Assembly: GCA_964384915.1 (NCBI GenBank)
Contig: CAYLMA010000014.1
Span: 13,682-77,681 of the forward strand
DNA length: 64,000 nucleotides
Reading direction: 5' to 3'
From: Sulfurimicrobium sp964384915
GTDB taxonomy: Bacteria > Pseudomonadota > Gammaproteobacteria > Burkholderiales > Sulfuricellaceae
Each line of letters starts with the position of its first letter. Within the stretch, counting starts at the first letter, position 1. A model generated the notes under the pieces. That model was not told the DNA's origin, ran no database searches, and was given only the letters and a program-made list of their open reading frames with translations. Position numbers and translations under genes: made by a program. Positions 53,479 through 61,858 of this stretch are shown piece by piece.

Positions 53479-55467
53479 TTGTTTAATACACCACAGGGTT
53501 CGTCCTGGTTTCCGTCGCTGGCGATGGCTACCATCCTCGGGTTCATGACCCTTCTATCAGGTTGTGGTGGCGGGGGCGCGTCCGGCGGCATGACTGGCTC
53601 CACCACCGTTGCCGCCCCCACCCTCACGGTAGTTCTGACTGATGCTTCAGGCACCACGATCAACTCTGTCCCGTCCGGCGGCTCAGCCAGCGTAACGGCA
53701 ACGTTAAAAGACGGCAGCGGATTGCCCGTAGCAAATGCGGTAGTCTTGTTTGCGCTAGATGCCACCTACGGAACTTTCACACCGACCACAGGCACGGCAC
53801 TCACCGATGCCTTGGGCAAAGCCAGCGTCACCCTGAAAGCCGATAGTTTAAACAGCGGAGCCACCACCATCACGGCGAGCAGCCAGGTCGGGAGCGCCAC
53901 GGTCACGGGCTCGGCGAATTTCCAGGTTGGCGCATCAAATCTCTCCTTGAGCGCTCTTACCTTCGGCGTGACAACGCTTTCAGCTTATGGCACGACCAGC
54001 GTCAACGTCACAGTAAACAGCAACGGCGCGCCCTACACCACCCCGATGACGGTAAGTTTCTCCTCCCCCTGCGCCAGCGCGGGCAAAGCGATTCTGACCG
54101 CTTCCGCAACAACGCTCAACGGCACCGCGACTGTTTCCTACCGCGACAACGGATGTGCCGGAACCGATGTCGTCACCGCCGCATTGATGACAGGCGCATC
54201 TACTTCCGGCACGCTGACCGTCACCGCCCCTGCGATCGGCTCCCTGCAATTCATCAGCGCCCTGCCCACCACCATCACGCTGAAGGGCACCGGCGGTTTG
54301 GGCATGCAGGAAACTTCCATCCTGACGTTCAAACTGGTGGATACGGGCGGCAATCCCTTGTCCGGCAAAACCGTCAATTTCAGCCTGAATACCACGGTGG
54401 GCGGCATTACCCTTTCCGCGCCATCGTCGATCTCGGGCGCGGACGGCACTGTGGTCGTGACCGTCAGCGCCGGAACCGCCCCCACGCCGGTGCGGGTAAC
54501 CGCTGCCACCACCAGCCCGGCGCTTTCCACCCAGTCCGACCAGTTGACCATCACCTCCGGCATTCCGTCCCAGTCCGGATTTTCGCTCAGCGCCAGCACA
54601 CACAACATCGAAGGTTGGCTTTATGACGGGGAAACCACCTCCATTACCGCCCGGCTTGCCGATCATTTCAGCAACCCCGTTCCGGATGGCACGGGGGTGA
54701 CCTTCATCAGCGAGGGCGGCAGCATTCAGGGCTCGTGCACTACAATGGGAGGGGCCTGTAGCGTCACCATGAGCAGCCAGAACTTCCGCCCGACCAACGG
54801 CAGAGTCACCGTTCTGGCCTATGCCGTCGGCGAAGAAGGATTCGTGAACAACGATGCGAATTATTTGTTCAGTTCAAATACCGAATGGACGCCCGCTAAT
54901 GACGATCTGGGCGAGGCTTTCTTGAATGTTGACGATACAGAAAATCCTGTTGTTTACACTCCCGGGGTTGACACCTACCTGGATTTCAATGGCAATGGCG
55001 TCTACACAGCCAAGAATGGAAAATACGACGGGATTCTCTGCGACACGTCGATTTCCGGCCTGTGCAACAAGCAAACCGTCCATGTGCGCGGCTCGCAGAC
55101 CATTACCTTCTCCGGCTCCTTCGCCGAGGGCACCATCATCTCCCCCGCAAGCCTGAACCTTGGTGGTTGCGGGGGCACTCAGGCGGTCACATTAACCATT
55201 AGAGACGTCAATAACAATCCTCTTCCAGCGGGCACAAGCGTCGTGGTTACAGCCGACAACGGAACCATAACAAGCGGAGGCAGCTTCAGCATCCAGGATA
55301 CCACCGCCGTGGGTGGGACGATCCACATTGTTGGCATCAAGGGTGATGGCACCGTGGACGCAACAACCGGGCTTTGCAAGGACACCACGTTGAGTGGCAG
55401 CCTATCTGTCAAGATCACCACGCCCAATGGAAACATCACGGAGGCCAGCATCCCCGTTACGAACTAA
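53479..55467 (+). CDS. Surface lipoprotein with bacterial Ig-like (Big_1) repeats
   Basis: A 662-residue secreted protein. A TTG start at 53479 is chosen because AAGGGGG lies 6 bases upstream and the predicted transcription start lies near 53429; the signal peptide is then LAMATILGFMTLLSGCGGGG with the lipobox cysteine in LLSGCGG. Several Big_1/invasin-like domains follow, with the recurrent pattern VTLKADSLNSGATTITASS. A region with DTYLDFNGNGVYTAKNGKYD is a possible Ca-binding or strongly acidic loop. Cysteines in pairs are spaced between domains. It is likely an outer-membrane or surface protein; binding target unknown. Confidence 0.85.
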   Translation: MFNTPQGSSWFPSLAMATILGFMTLLSGCGGGGASGGMTGSTTVAAPTLTVVLTDASGTTINSVPSGGSASVTATLKDGSGLPVANAVVLFALDATYGTFTPTTGTALTDALGKASVTLKADSLNSGATTITASSQVGSATVTGSANFQVGASNLSLSALTFGVTTLSAYGTTSVNVTVNSNGAPYTTPMTVSFSSPCASAGKAILTASATTLNGTATVSYRDNGCAGTDVVTAALMTGASTSGTLTVTAPAIGSLQFISALPTTITLKGTGGLGMQETSILTFKLVDTGGNPLSGKTVNFSLNTTVGGITLSAPSSISGADGTVVVTVSAGTAPTPVRVTAATTSPALSTQSDQLTITSGIPSQSGFSLSASTHNIEGWLYDGETTSITARLADHFSNPVPDGTGVTFISEGGSIQGSCTTMGGACSVTMSSQNFRPTNGRVTVLAYAVGEEGFVNNDANYLFSSNTEWTPANDDLGEAFLNVDDTENPVVYTPGVDTYLDFNGNGVYTAKNGKYDGILCDTSISGLCNKQTVHVRGSQTITFSGSFAEGTIISPASLNLGGCGGTQAVTLTIRDVNNNPLPAGTSVVVTADNGTITSGGSFSIQDTTAVGGTIHIVGIKGDGTVDATTGLCKDTTLSGSLSVKITTPNGNITEASIPVTN

Positions 55468-55485
55468 ATTCGCATGAAAGATTTG

Positions 55486-55516
55486 AATGGGCCTCTGATG
55501 AGGCCCATTTTTTTGC
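55486..55516 (+). terminator. Rho-independent terminator of the Ig-like lipoprotein gene
   Basis: ATGGGCCTC-TGAT-GAGGCCCAT followed by TTTTTTTG (stem 55487-55495 with 55500-55508). It lies 18 bases after the stop codon and is a classic hairpin with T-tract. Confidence 0.9.
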
Positions 55517-55559
55517 GCATAAGCCTGTGGAACATGCGTTCAGCGCACCAACAGGAAAT

Positions 55560-56141
55560 CTAATTTCTCAGGGTTTTTTCGCTACCGAGTTCAATTATAG
55601 TGGATGGCCGCTTGCGCCTCCCAATCAAACCAGGCACCACCAATACGTCCGGCCCGAAAAACTTGGCGCATGCTGCGGCGGTCCGCGCCGGTTTTTTCCC
55701 CGACCGGTTGGCGCTGGTGGAAACCAGGGCCATATTCAATGCCTGGCACAAACGCGCGGCCAGCGGATGCCCGGTGACGCGCACGGCAATGCTTTGATGG
55801 CGCCCGCGCAGCCAGGGCTGCGTCTTGCTGGTTGAGGGAAGCAGCCAGGTCACGGGGCCTGGCCAGGTGGGCGCAATTTTGCGCCATTGCGCATCAGTGA
55901 GGGGTGCCGCATAGGGCTGCAACTGAATGAAATTCGACCCAATCAGGATCAAGCCTTTATGCTGCGGGCGTCCCTTGATGTGCAGAATTTTCATGACTGC
56001 GCGGCGGTTGCGCGGATCGCAGCCAAGGCCGTAGCAGGATTCGGTGGGGTAGGCAATGACGCCGCCCTGTTCGAGATGGGCGCGAACCCTGTTCAGGAGG
56101 GTGCTGGATAGAACTGCCGTAGAGGCAGAAAAGCGTGGCAT
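55560..56141 (-). CDS. tsaC: L-threonylcarbamoyladenylate synthase (YrdC/Sua5 family)
   Basis: A 193-residue enzyme for the first step of t6A synthesis on tRNA, making threonylcarbamoyl-AMP. Key sequences are IAYPTESCYGLGCDP, RPQHKGLILI, WPGPVTWLLP and LVSTSANRSGKKP. Length fits TsaC/YrdC rather than the longer Sua5. It is last in the dusB-fis-purH-purD group and starts 12 bases after the purD stop. Confidence 0.9.
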   Translation of the reverse strand: MPRFSASTAVLSSTLLNRVRAHLEQGGVIAYPTESCYGLGCDPRNRRAVMKILHIKGRPQHKGLILIGSNFIQLQPYAAPLTDAQWRKIAPTWPGPVTWLLPSTSKTQPWLRGRHQSIAVRVTGHPLAARLCQALNMALVSTSANRSGKKPARTAAACAKFFGPDVLVVPGLIGRRKRPSTIIELGSEKTLRN

Positions 56142-56153
56142 GTTTCCGCCCCG

Positions 56154-57431
56154 TCAGCGGGACTTCTTGTCAACCGCCCGGTAGCCGATATCACGCCGCA
56201 TCTGGCAGCCGTCGAAGCGAATAAGATCGGCGACCTGGTAGGCACGCGTCTGGGCCAGGCGCACGCTGTCACCCAGCGCGGTCACGCACAATACACGGCC
56301 ACCGCTGACGACCACATTTTTGCCCACCACAGCCGTACCCGCGTGGAATACATGCGCATCCGCTTCCGGTTCGGGCAGACCCGCAATGATATCGCCCTTG
56401 CGCGGACTGTCGGGATAGCCTGCGGCAGCCAACACCACGCCCAGCGCCACGCGCCGGTCCCATTCGACTTCGGCCTTGTCCAGCGTGCCATTGACGGCAT
56501 GCTCCACCAGCGCCACCAGATCACTCTTCAAGCGCATCATGATCGGCTGGGTTTCCGGATCACCCATGCGGCAGTTGAATTCCAGCGTCTTCACTTGCCC
56601 TTTGGCATCGATCATCAGGCCGGCATAGAGAAAACCGGTGTAGGGCACGCCGTCCTTGGCCATGCCGCTGACGGTGGGCAGAATGATCTCGCGCATCACC
56701 CGTGCATGGATTTCCGGCGTCACCACGGGCGCCGGGGAATAGGCGCCCATACCGCCGGTGTTGGGGCCTTGATCGCCATCCAGCAGGCGTTTGTGGTCCT
56801 GGCTGGTGGCCAGCGCAAGCACATGCTCGCCATCCACCATGACGATGAAGCTGGCCTCTTCGCCCATGAGGAATTCTTCGATTACCACGCGCGAACCGGC
56901 CGAGCCGAGCTTGTTGCCTTCCAGCATCATGTCGACGGCGGCATGCGCTTCCTCGAGCGTGGCGGCAACCACCACGCCTTTGCCGGCAGCCAGGCCATCG
57001 GCCTTGATCACGATAGGCGCGCCCTTGAGCTCCAGGTAGGCGTGAGCCCCAGCAGCATCGCTGAAGGTGGCGTAAGCCGCCGTAGGGATGCCATGGCGCG
57101 CCATGAAGGCCTTGGCATAATCCTTGGAGCTTTCAAGCTGCGCGGCCTGCTTTGTCGGTCCGAAAATCTTCAGGCCGGCGCTGCGAAAGGCATCCACCAC
57201 ACCCTCGGCCAATGGCGCTTCCGGGCCGACCACAGTGAGGGCTATTTTTTCGTTCTGGGCAAAGGCCACCAGGGTCGGGATGTCCGTGACCGGAACATTG
57301 GTAAGATCAGGCTCCAGCGCAGTGCCGGCATTGCCGGGGGCAACGAACACCTTGTGAATGCGCGGCGACTGCGCCAGCTTCCATGCCAGCGCATGCTCGC
57401 GGCCGCCGCCGCCGATGACCAGAATTTTCAT
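56154..57431 (-). CDS. purD: Phosphoribosylamine-glycine ligase
   Basis: A 425-residue ATP-grasp enzyme, step 2 of purine synthesis. It starts MKILVIGGGGREHALAWKL and has VVGPEAPLAEGVVDAF, IKADGLAAGKGVVVA, SQDHKRLLDGDQGPNTGGMGAYSP and EFNCRMGDPETQ. It is downstream of purH, with a class B palindrome between them. Confidence 0.97.
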   Translation of the reverse strand: MKILVIGGGGREHALAWKLAQSPRIHKVFVAPGNAGTALEPDLTNVPVTDIPTLVAFAQNEKIALTVVGPEAPLAEGVVDAFRSAGLKIFGPTKQAAQLESSKDYAKAFMARHGIPTAAYATFSDAAGAHAYLELKGAPIVIKADGLAAGKGVVVAATLEEAHAAVDMMLEGNKLGSAGSRVVIEEFLMGEEASFIVMVDGEHVLALATSQDHKRLLDGDQGPNTGGMGAYSPAPVVTPEIHARVMREIILPTVSGMAKDGVPYTGFLYAGLMIDAKGQVKTLEFNCRMGDPETQPIMMRLKSDLVALVEHAVNGTLDKAEVEWDRRVALGVVLAAAGYPDSPRKGDIIAGLPEPEADAHVFHAGTAVVGKNVVVSGGRVLCVTALGDSVRLAQTRAYQVADLIRFDGCQMRRDIGYRAVDKKSR

Positions 57432-57450
57432 GAATAACTCTCAGTTGAGA

Positions 57451-57518
57451 GCTATCAGCTATCAGCTATCAGCTATCAGCAAAAACTGACGGCTGATAGC
57501 TGACGGCTGACAGCTGAT
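57451..57518. repeat. AGCTATC heptamer palindrome (class B) between purH and purD
   Basis: The left arm has four tandem AGCTATC heptamers (57454-57480). The right arm 57492-57518 complements it at 24 of 27 positions. The 11-base loop starts with AAAAACT. It is the clearest example of the tandem heptamer structure. Confidence 0.9.
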
Positions 57519-59090
57519 TTAATGTCTGAAATGCCGCATGCCCGTGAACACCATTGCCATGCCATGTTCGTTCGCAGCGGCAATCACTTCCTCGTCGCGC
57601 ATTGAGCCGCCGGGCTGGATCACCGCCGCGATACCCGCCTGGGCGGCCTGGTCGATACCATCGCGGAAGGGGAAAAAGGCATCGGATGCCATCACTGAAC
57701 CCCGTACTTCAAGACCTGCGTGCTCTGCCTTGATGGCCGCGATGCGTGCCGAGTTGACGCGGCTCATCTGGCCGGCGCCCACGCCTATGGTCATCTTGCC
57801 CTTGCCATACACAATCGCATTGGATTTGACGTACTTGGCCACCTGCCAGGCGAACAGCAGATCCGCCATTTCTTCCGGGCTGGGCTGGCGCTGGGTGACG
57901 ACACGCAGTTCCTGGTGCAGCAGGAGATCCGCCTCCTGCACCAGAAGGCCGCCGGCGACCCGTTTGTAGTCCAGGCGTTTTGCCGGTTGCGCCGCCCACT
58001 GTCCGCATTCGAGCAGGCGCACGTTTTTCTTGGCGGCAACTACTTCCACTGCGGCAGCGGATACGCTGGGCGCGATAATGACTTCGACGAACTGGCGCTC
58101 GACGATAGTGCGGGCGGTGTCCGCATCGAGTTCGCCATTGAAAGCGATAATGCCCCCAAAAGCGGATTCCGGGTCGGTCTGGTAGGCGCGTTCATAGGCC
58201 TCCAGCAGGGTTTTTCCATAAGCCACGCCGCACGGATTGGCATGCTTCACGATCACGCATGCAGGCGCTTCGCTGAACTGTTTGACGCATTCCAGCGCAG
58301 CATCCGCATCAGAGATATTGTTGTAGGACAATTCCTTGCCTTGCAGTTGGCGTGAAGTGGCAATGGAGGCATCGCCATTTTCACCTTGGGCGACATAGAA
58401 CGCGCCCTGTTGGTGCGGATTCTCTCCGTAACGGCAATCCTGCGCCTTGCTGAATTGCAGGTTGAGCTTGTGCGGAAACGGCTGGCGTTGTCCCTGAGCA
58501 TCAAGAGCGGTAAGGTAGTTGCTGATCATGCCGTCGTATTCAGCGGTATGCGAAAAGGCCTTCTTTGCCAGTTCAAACCGGACTTCATGGCCGATGGCGC
58601 CCTGGGTAGATTTCATTTCCTTTTCCACCGTGGCGTAATCTGCGGGGTCGGTCACCACTGCCACATGCGCATAATTCTTGGCTGCCGCGCGCACCATGGT
58701 TGGGCCGCCGATATCGATATTCTCGATGGCATCCTCAAGCGTGCAAGCCGCTTTGGCAATCGTGGCGGCAAAGGGATACAGGTTGACCACCACCAGATCG
58801 ATCGGAGGGATGTTGGCGCCTTCCATTGCGGCAACATGCGTGGGCAGATCGCGGCGGCCCAGAATGCCGCCATGCACTTTAGGATGGAGGGTCTTGACCC
58901 GCCCGTCGAGCATTTCCGGGAAACCGGTGTAGTCACCGACTTCAATCACCGGAACACCCGCCTGCTGCAGCAGATTGGCCGTCCCGCCGGTGGAAAGTAT
59001 TTCGACCCCGAATTGCTGCAGGGTGCGCGCAAACTCCACCACCCCTGTTTTGTCCGAGACACTCATGAGTGCACGTTTGATCATCGTCAT
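57519..59090 (-). CDS. purH: Bifunctional AICAR transformylase / IMP cyclohydrolase
   Basis: A 523-residue enzyme catalysing the last two steps of IMP synthesis. The N-terminal IMPCH domain has ALMSVSDKTGVVEFARTL, LSTGGTANLL and GRVKTLHPKVHGGIL; the C-terminal AICAR transformylase domain has VKHANPCGVAYG and AFGGIIAFN. Length is standard. It follows fis by 95 bases and precedes purD. Confidence 0.97.
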   Translation of the reverse strand: MTMIKRALMSVSDKTGVVEFARTLQQFGVEILSTGGTANLLQQAGVPVIEVGDYTGFPEMLDGRVKTLHPKVHGGILGRRDLPTHVAAMEGANIPPIDLVVVNLYPFAATIAKAACTLEDAIENIDIGGPTMVRAAAKNYAHVAVVTDPADYATVEKEMKSTQGAIGHEVRFELAKKAFSHTAEYDGMISNYLTALDAQGQRQPFPHKLNLQFSKAQDCRYGENPHQQGAFYVAQGENGDASIATSRQLQGKELSYNNISDADAALECVKQFSEAPACVIVKHANPCGVAYGKTLLEAYERAYQTDPESAFGGIIAFNGELDADTARTIVERQFVEVIIAPSVSAAAVEVVAAKKNVRLLECGQWAAQPAKRLDYKRVAGGLLVQEADLLLHQELRVVTQRQPSPEEMADLLFAWQVAKYVKSNAIVYGKGKMTIGVGAGQMSRVNSARIAAIKAEHAGLEVRGSVMASDAFFPFRDGIDQAAQAGIAAVIQPGGSMRDEEVIAAANEHGMAMVFTGMRHFRH

Positions 59091-59185
59091 AATCGCTACC
59101 TAAAATTAAAGAAAGGGCGCCACCCGGGATATGAATATCCACAACCTGGCTAATCAGACCCCCGCCATGGCCAATGGCGTGTTAG

Positions 59186-59422
59186 CTATTTGATGCCATG
59201 CGCCTGCATTTTCTTGCGCAAGGTGTTGCGGTTGATGCCGAGCATTTCGGCCGCACGGGTCTGGTTACCTTCCGCCTGGTGGAGGATCACTTCGAGCAAG
59301 GGCTTCTCGACGCAACCCACCACCATGTCATAGACCGCACAGGGGGTTTCACCATCGAGATCGGCAAAGTACTGTGACATGGCCCTGCGGACACAACTGG
59401 CAATTTCATTTTCGTTCATCAT
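59186..59422 (-). CDS. fis: DNA-binding protein Fis
   Basis: A 78-residue nucleoid-associated protein with the C-terminal helix-turn-helix GNQTRAAEMLGINRNTLRKKM. It is shorter at the N-terminus than E. coli Fis. It follows dusB as in enterobacteria, where dusB-fis is an operon. A start at 59419 is equally possible. Confidence 0.95.
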   Translation of the reverse strand: MMNENEIASCVRRAMSQYFADLDGETPCAVYDMVVGCVEKPLLEVILHQAEGNQTRAAEMLGINRNTLRKKMQAHGIK

Positions 59423-59450
59423 GCTGCGCTTACCTTGTTGTATCGAGGCC

Positions 59451-60464
59451 TCAGGCCGCAGCCAGTTCTTCGCTGCGGTAGGTCAGGTAGGTAGAATTGG
59501 CACCCAGTTCCGAGAAAAACAGCTCCACTGCAGCCAACTGTTCAGCCACGCTCTGAAGTTGGTTCATGGCATGCCTGAAGCTCGCCGAACCTGCCAAACC
59601 CTTGGTGTACCAGGAAATATGCTTGCGCGCCATGCGCAGACCGGTGTACTCGCCATAGAACTGGTACAAGTCATGCAGATGTCCGATCAGCACACGGTGG
59701 ATTTCAGCCACCTCGGGCGGCGGCAGATGCCTGCCGGTTTGCAGAAAATGTGCAATCTCGCGGAAAATCCACGGCCTGCCCATAGCCGCACGACCGATCA
59801 TGACGGCATCGGCACCGGTGTGTTCCAGCACATACCGGGCTTTTTCCGGCGTCGTGATGTCACCATTGGCAATCACCGGGATGCGGATATGCGTCTTGAC
59901 TGCAGCGATGGTGTCGTATTCCGCCTCCCCGCTATAGCCGCAAGCACGAGTGCGCCCATGTATCGCCAATGCCAGGATGCCTTCATCTTCTGCGATACGC
60001 GCGATATTGATCGCATTGCGGTGATCGCGATCCCAACCGGTGCGTATTTTCAATGTAACGGGAATATCCACCGCTCTCACGACAGTACCGAGAATACGCG
60101 CCACCAGCGCTTCATCCTGCAGCAGCGCCGAGCCCGCCATGACGTTACAGACTTTCTTGGCCGGACAACCCATGTTGATGTCGATAATCTGGGCACCCTG
60201 TTCCGCATTATATCTCGCCGCTTCGGCCAGCATGGCCGGGTCTGCTCCAGCAATCTGCACCGAGACAGGCTTGACCTCGCCCTCGTGATTGGCGCGTCTT
60301 TTGGTTTTGGCGCTGCCGTAAAGAAGGGAGTTGCTGGTCACCATCTCGGACACCGCCATGCCCGCGCCCATCAATTTGCACAACTGACGGAAAGGCCTGT
60401 CCGTCACACCCGCCATGGGAGCAACGATGAGATTGTTCTTGAGCTGGTGCGGCCCGATTTTCAT
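59451..60464 (-). CDS. dusB: tRNA-dihydrouridine synthase B
   Basis: A 337-residue FMN-dependent enzyme that makes dihydrouridine in tRNA. Motifs are MKIGPHQLKNNLIVAPMAGV, IDINMGCPAKKV (with active-site Cys), TLKIRTGWD, IHGRTRACGYSG, VIANGDITTPEKA and GADAVMIGRAAMGRPWIF. ATG 60464 is used; an upstream extension to 60545 is unrelated sequence. The dusB-fis order is conserved widely. Confidence 0.95.
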   Translation of the reverse strand: MKIGPHQLKNNLIVAPMAGVTDRPFRQLCKLMGAGMAVSEMVTSNSLLYGSAKTKRRANHEGEVKPVSVQIAGADPAMLAEAARYNAEQGAQIIDINMGCPAKKVCNVMAGSALLQDEALVARILGTVVRAVDIPVTLKIRTGWDRDHRNAINIARIAEDEGILALAIHGRTRACGYSGEAEYDTIAAVKTHIRIPVIANGDITTPEKARYVLEHTGADAVMIGRAAMGRPWIFREIAHFLQTGRHLPPPEVAEIHRVLIGHLHDLYQFYGEYTGLRMARKHISWYTKGLAGSASFRHAMNQLQSVAEQLAAVELFFSELGANSTYLTYRSEELAAA

Positions 60465-60543
60465 AATGTCACGATGATTGGGGAAGCCGGTAATTTTATA
60501 CCGTTTTGTCCTGCTTAAAAAGGCAGCAAAGTGCCATGGCGAC

Positions 60544-60573
60544 AAAAAAGGCGGACATGAATCCGCCTTTTTT
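60544..60573. terminator. Bidirectional terminator between fba and dusB
   Basis: AAAAAAGGCGGA-CATGAA-TCCGCCTTTTTT is a 12-base perfect stem with A- and T-tracts. It lies downstream of fba (minus) and upstream of dusB, so it mainly ends the pgk-pyk-fba transcript. A small GGCCCTCT...AGAGGG hairpin sits at about 60583-60606. Confidence 0.9.
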
Positions 60574-60617
60574 GCTCATGGCCCTCTCTCCTGACAAAGG
60601 GAAGAGGGTTTCAGGGC

Positions 60618-61682
60618 CTACTTGACGATGGCTTTCAGCTCGCCCTTGGCGTACATGCCAGCAACCCTGTCGAGCATGATCGGCTTGATCTTGTCGGCGT
60701 TCCCGGCGGAACCGAAGGCTTCGAAACGCGCCTTGCAGATTTCCTTCATTGCCTTCGTCGCCACGGCGTAGAACTTGCGGGGATCGAATTCCTTGGTGTT
60801 CTCGGCCAGGTATTTGCGGATCGCGCCGGTGGAAGCCATGCGCAGGTCGGTGTCGATGTTCACCTTGCGCACGCCGTGCTTGATGCCCTCAATGATTTCT
60901 TCAACCGGCACGCCGTATGTCTGTGGCATGGTGCCGCCGAATTCGTTGATGATCTTGAGCCATTCCTGTGGCACCGAGGAAGAACCGTGCATCACCAGGT
61001 GGGTATTGGGGATGCGGGCATGGATTTCCTTGATGCGGGAAATTGCCAGCACGTCGCCTGTGGGCGGACGGGTGAATTTGTAAGCACCGTGGGAGGTGCC
61101 GATGGCAATTGCCAGCGCATCCACGCCGGTAGCCTTGACGAATTCAGCCGCTTCGTTGGGGTCGGTCAGCAGTTGGTCCATGGTCAGCACGCCTTCTGCG
61201 CCGTGACCGTCTTCCTTTTCGCCGTGGCCGGACTCCAGGGAACCCAGACAGCCCAGTTCGCCTTCAACGGAAACGCCTACAGCGTGGGACATTTCCACGA
61301 CCTTGCGCGTCACATCCACGTTGTATTCGAAGCTGGAAGGGGTCTTGCCGTCCTCCATCAGTGAACCGTCCATCATCACGCTGGAAAATCCGGAGCGGAT
61401 GGCGTTGATACATACGGCCGGGGATGCGCCGTGGTCCTGGTGCATCACCACCGGAATGTGCGGATAGGCTTCGATTGCTGCGTCGATCAGGTGGCGCAGG
61501 AAGGCTTCACCCGCATATTTGCGCGCGCCGGCGGAACCCTGCATGATCACCGGGCTGTTGCATTCGTCGGCAGCCTGCATGATCGCCTGCACCTGCTCCA
61601 GGTTATTGACGTTGAACGCAGGCAGGCCGTAGCCATTTTCAGCAGCGTGGTCCAGCAGTTGACGCATAGATACTAATGCCAT
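60618..61682 (-). CDS. fba: Fructose-bisphosphate aldolase class II
   Basis: A 354-residue zinc-dependent aldolase (Calvin/glycolysis). Zinc ligands and signature are in VVMHQDHGASP, LGCLGSLESGHGEKEDG, IGTSHGAYKF and LVMHGSSSVPQEW, followed by GVRKVNIDTDLRMAS. It is the last gene of a pgk-pyk-fba group, a common order next to cbb genes in autotrophic proteobacteria. Confidence 0.96.
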   Translation of the reverse strand: MALVSMRQLLDHAAENGYGLPAFNVNNLEQVQAIMQAADECNSPVIMQGSAGARKYAGEAFLRHLIDAAIEAYPHIPVVMHQDHGASPAVCINAIRSGFSSVMMDGSLMEDGKTPSSFEYNVDVTRKVVEMSHAVGVSVEGELGCLGSLESGHGEKEDGHGAEGVLTMDQLLTDPNEAAEFVKATGVDALAIAIGTSHGAYKFTRPPTGDVLAISRIKEIHARIPNTHLVMHGSSSVPQEWLKIINEFGGTMPQTYGVPVEEIIEGIKHGVRKVNIDTDLRMASTGAIRKYLAENTKEFDPRKFYAVATKAMKEICKARFEAFGSAGNADKIKPIMLDRVAGMYAKGELKAIVK

Positions 61683-61724
61683 GTTTTATCTCCTGTAATT
61701 AACTGGTAAGTCGTGAATCTTTTG

Positions 61725-61853
61725 GGTGAAACGTGAAGCCTCTCGCTACGCTTCGCTGTGAAAGGTGAAATGTAAAAATCCACTGAGCCAGCCTTTACAT
61801 TTCACGCTTCACAAGCAAGGGCGTAGCCCGAGCGATTTCACCTTTCACGTTAC
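61725..61853. repeat. GTGAAac/TTCACct palindrome (class A), long version, between pyk and fba
   Basis: Inner arms GTGAAATGTAAA (61765-61776) and TTTACATTTCAC (61794-61805) plus outer GTGAAAC/TTTCACG units. The stretch 61766-61848, including GCAAGGGCGTAGCCCGAGCG, matches 51201-51284 over its length. Confidence 0.85.
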
Positions 61854-61858
61854 AATGC

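Noticed and set aside
57451..57518. CRISPR-like tandem repeat
   Set aside because: Seven-base units are too short for repeats and there are no spacers; it is a palindrome of heptamers with no cas genes nearby.
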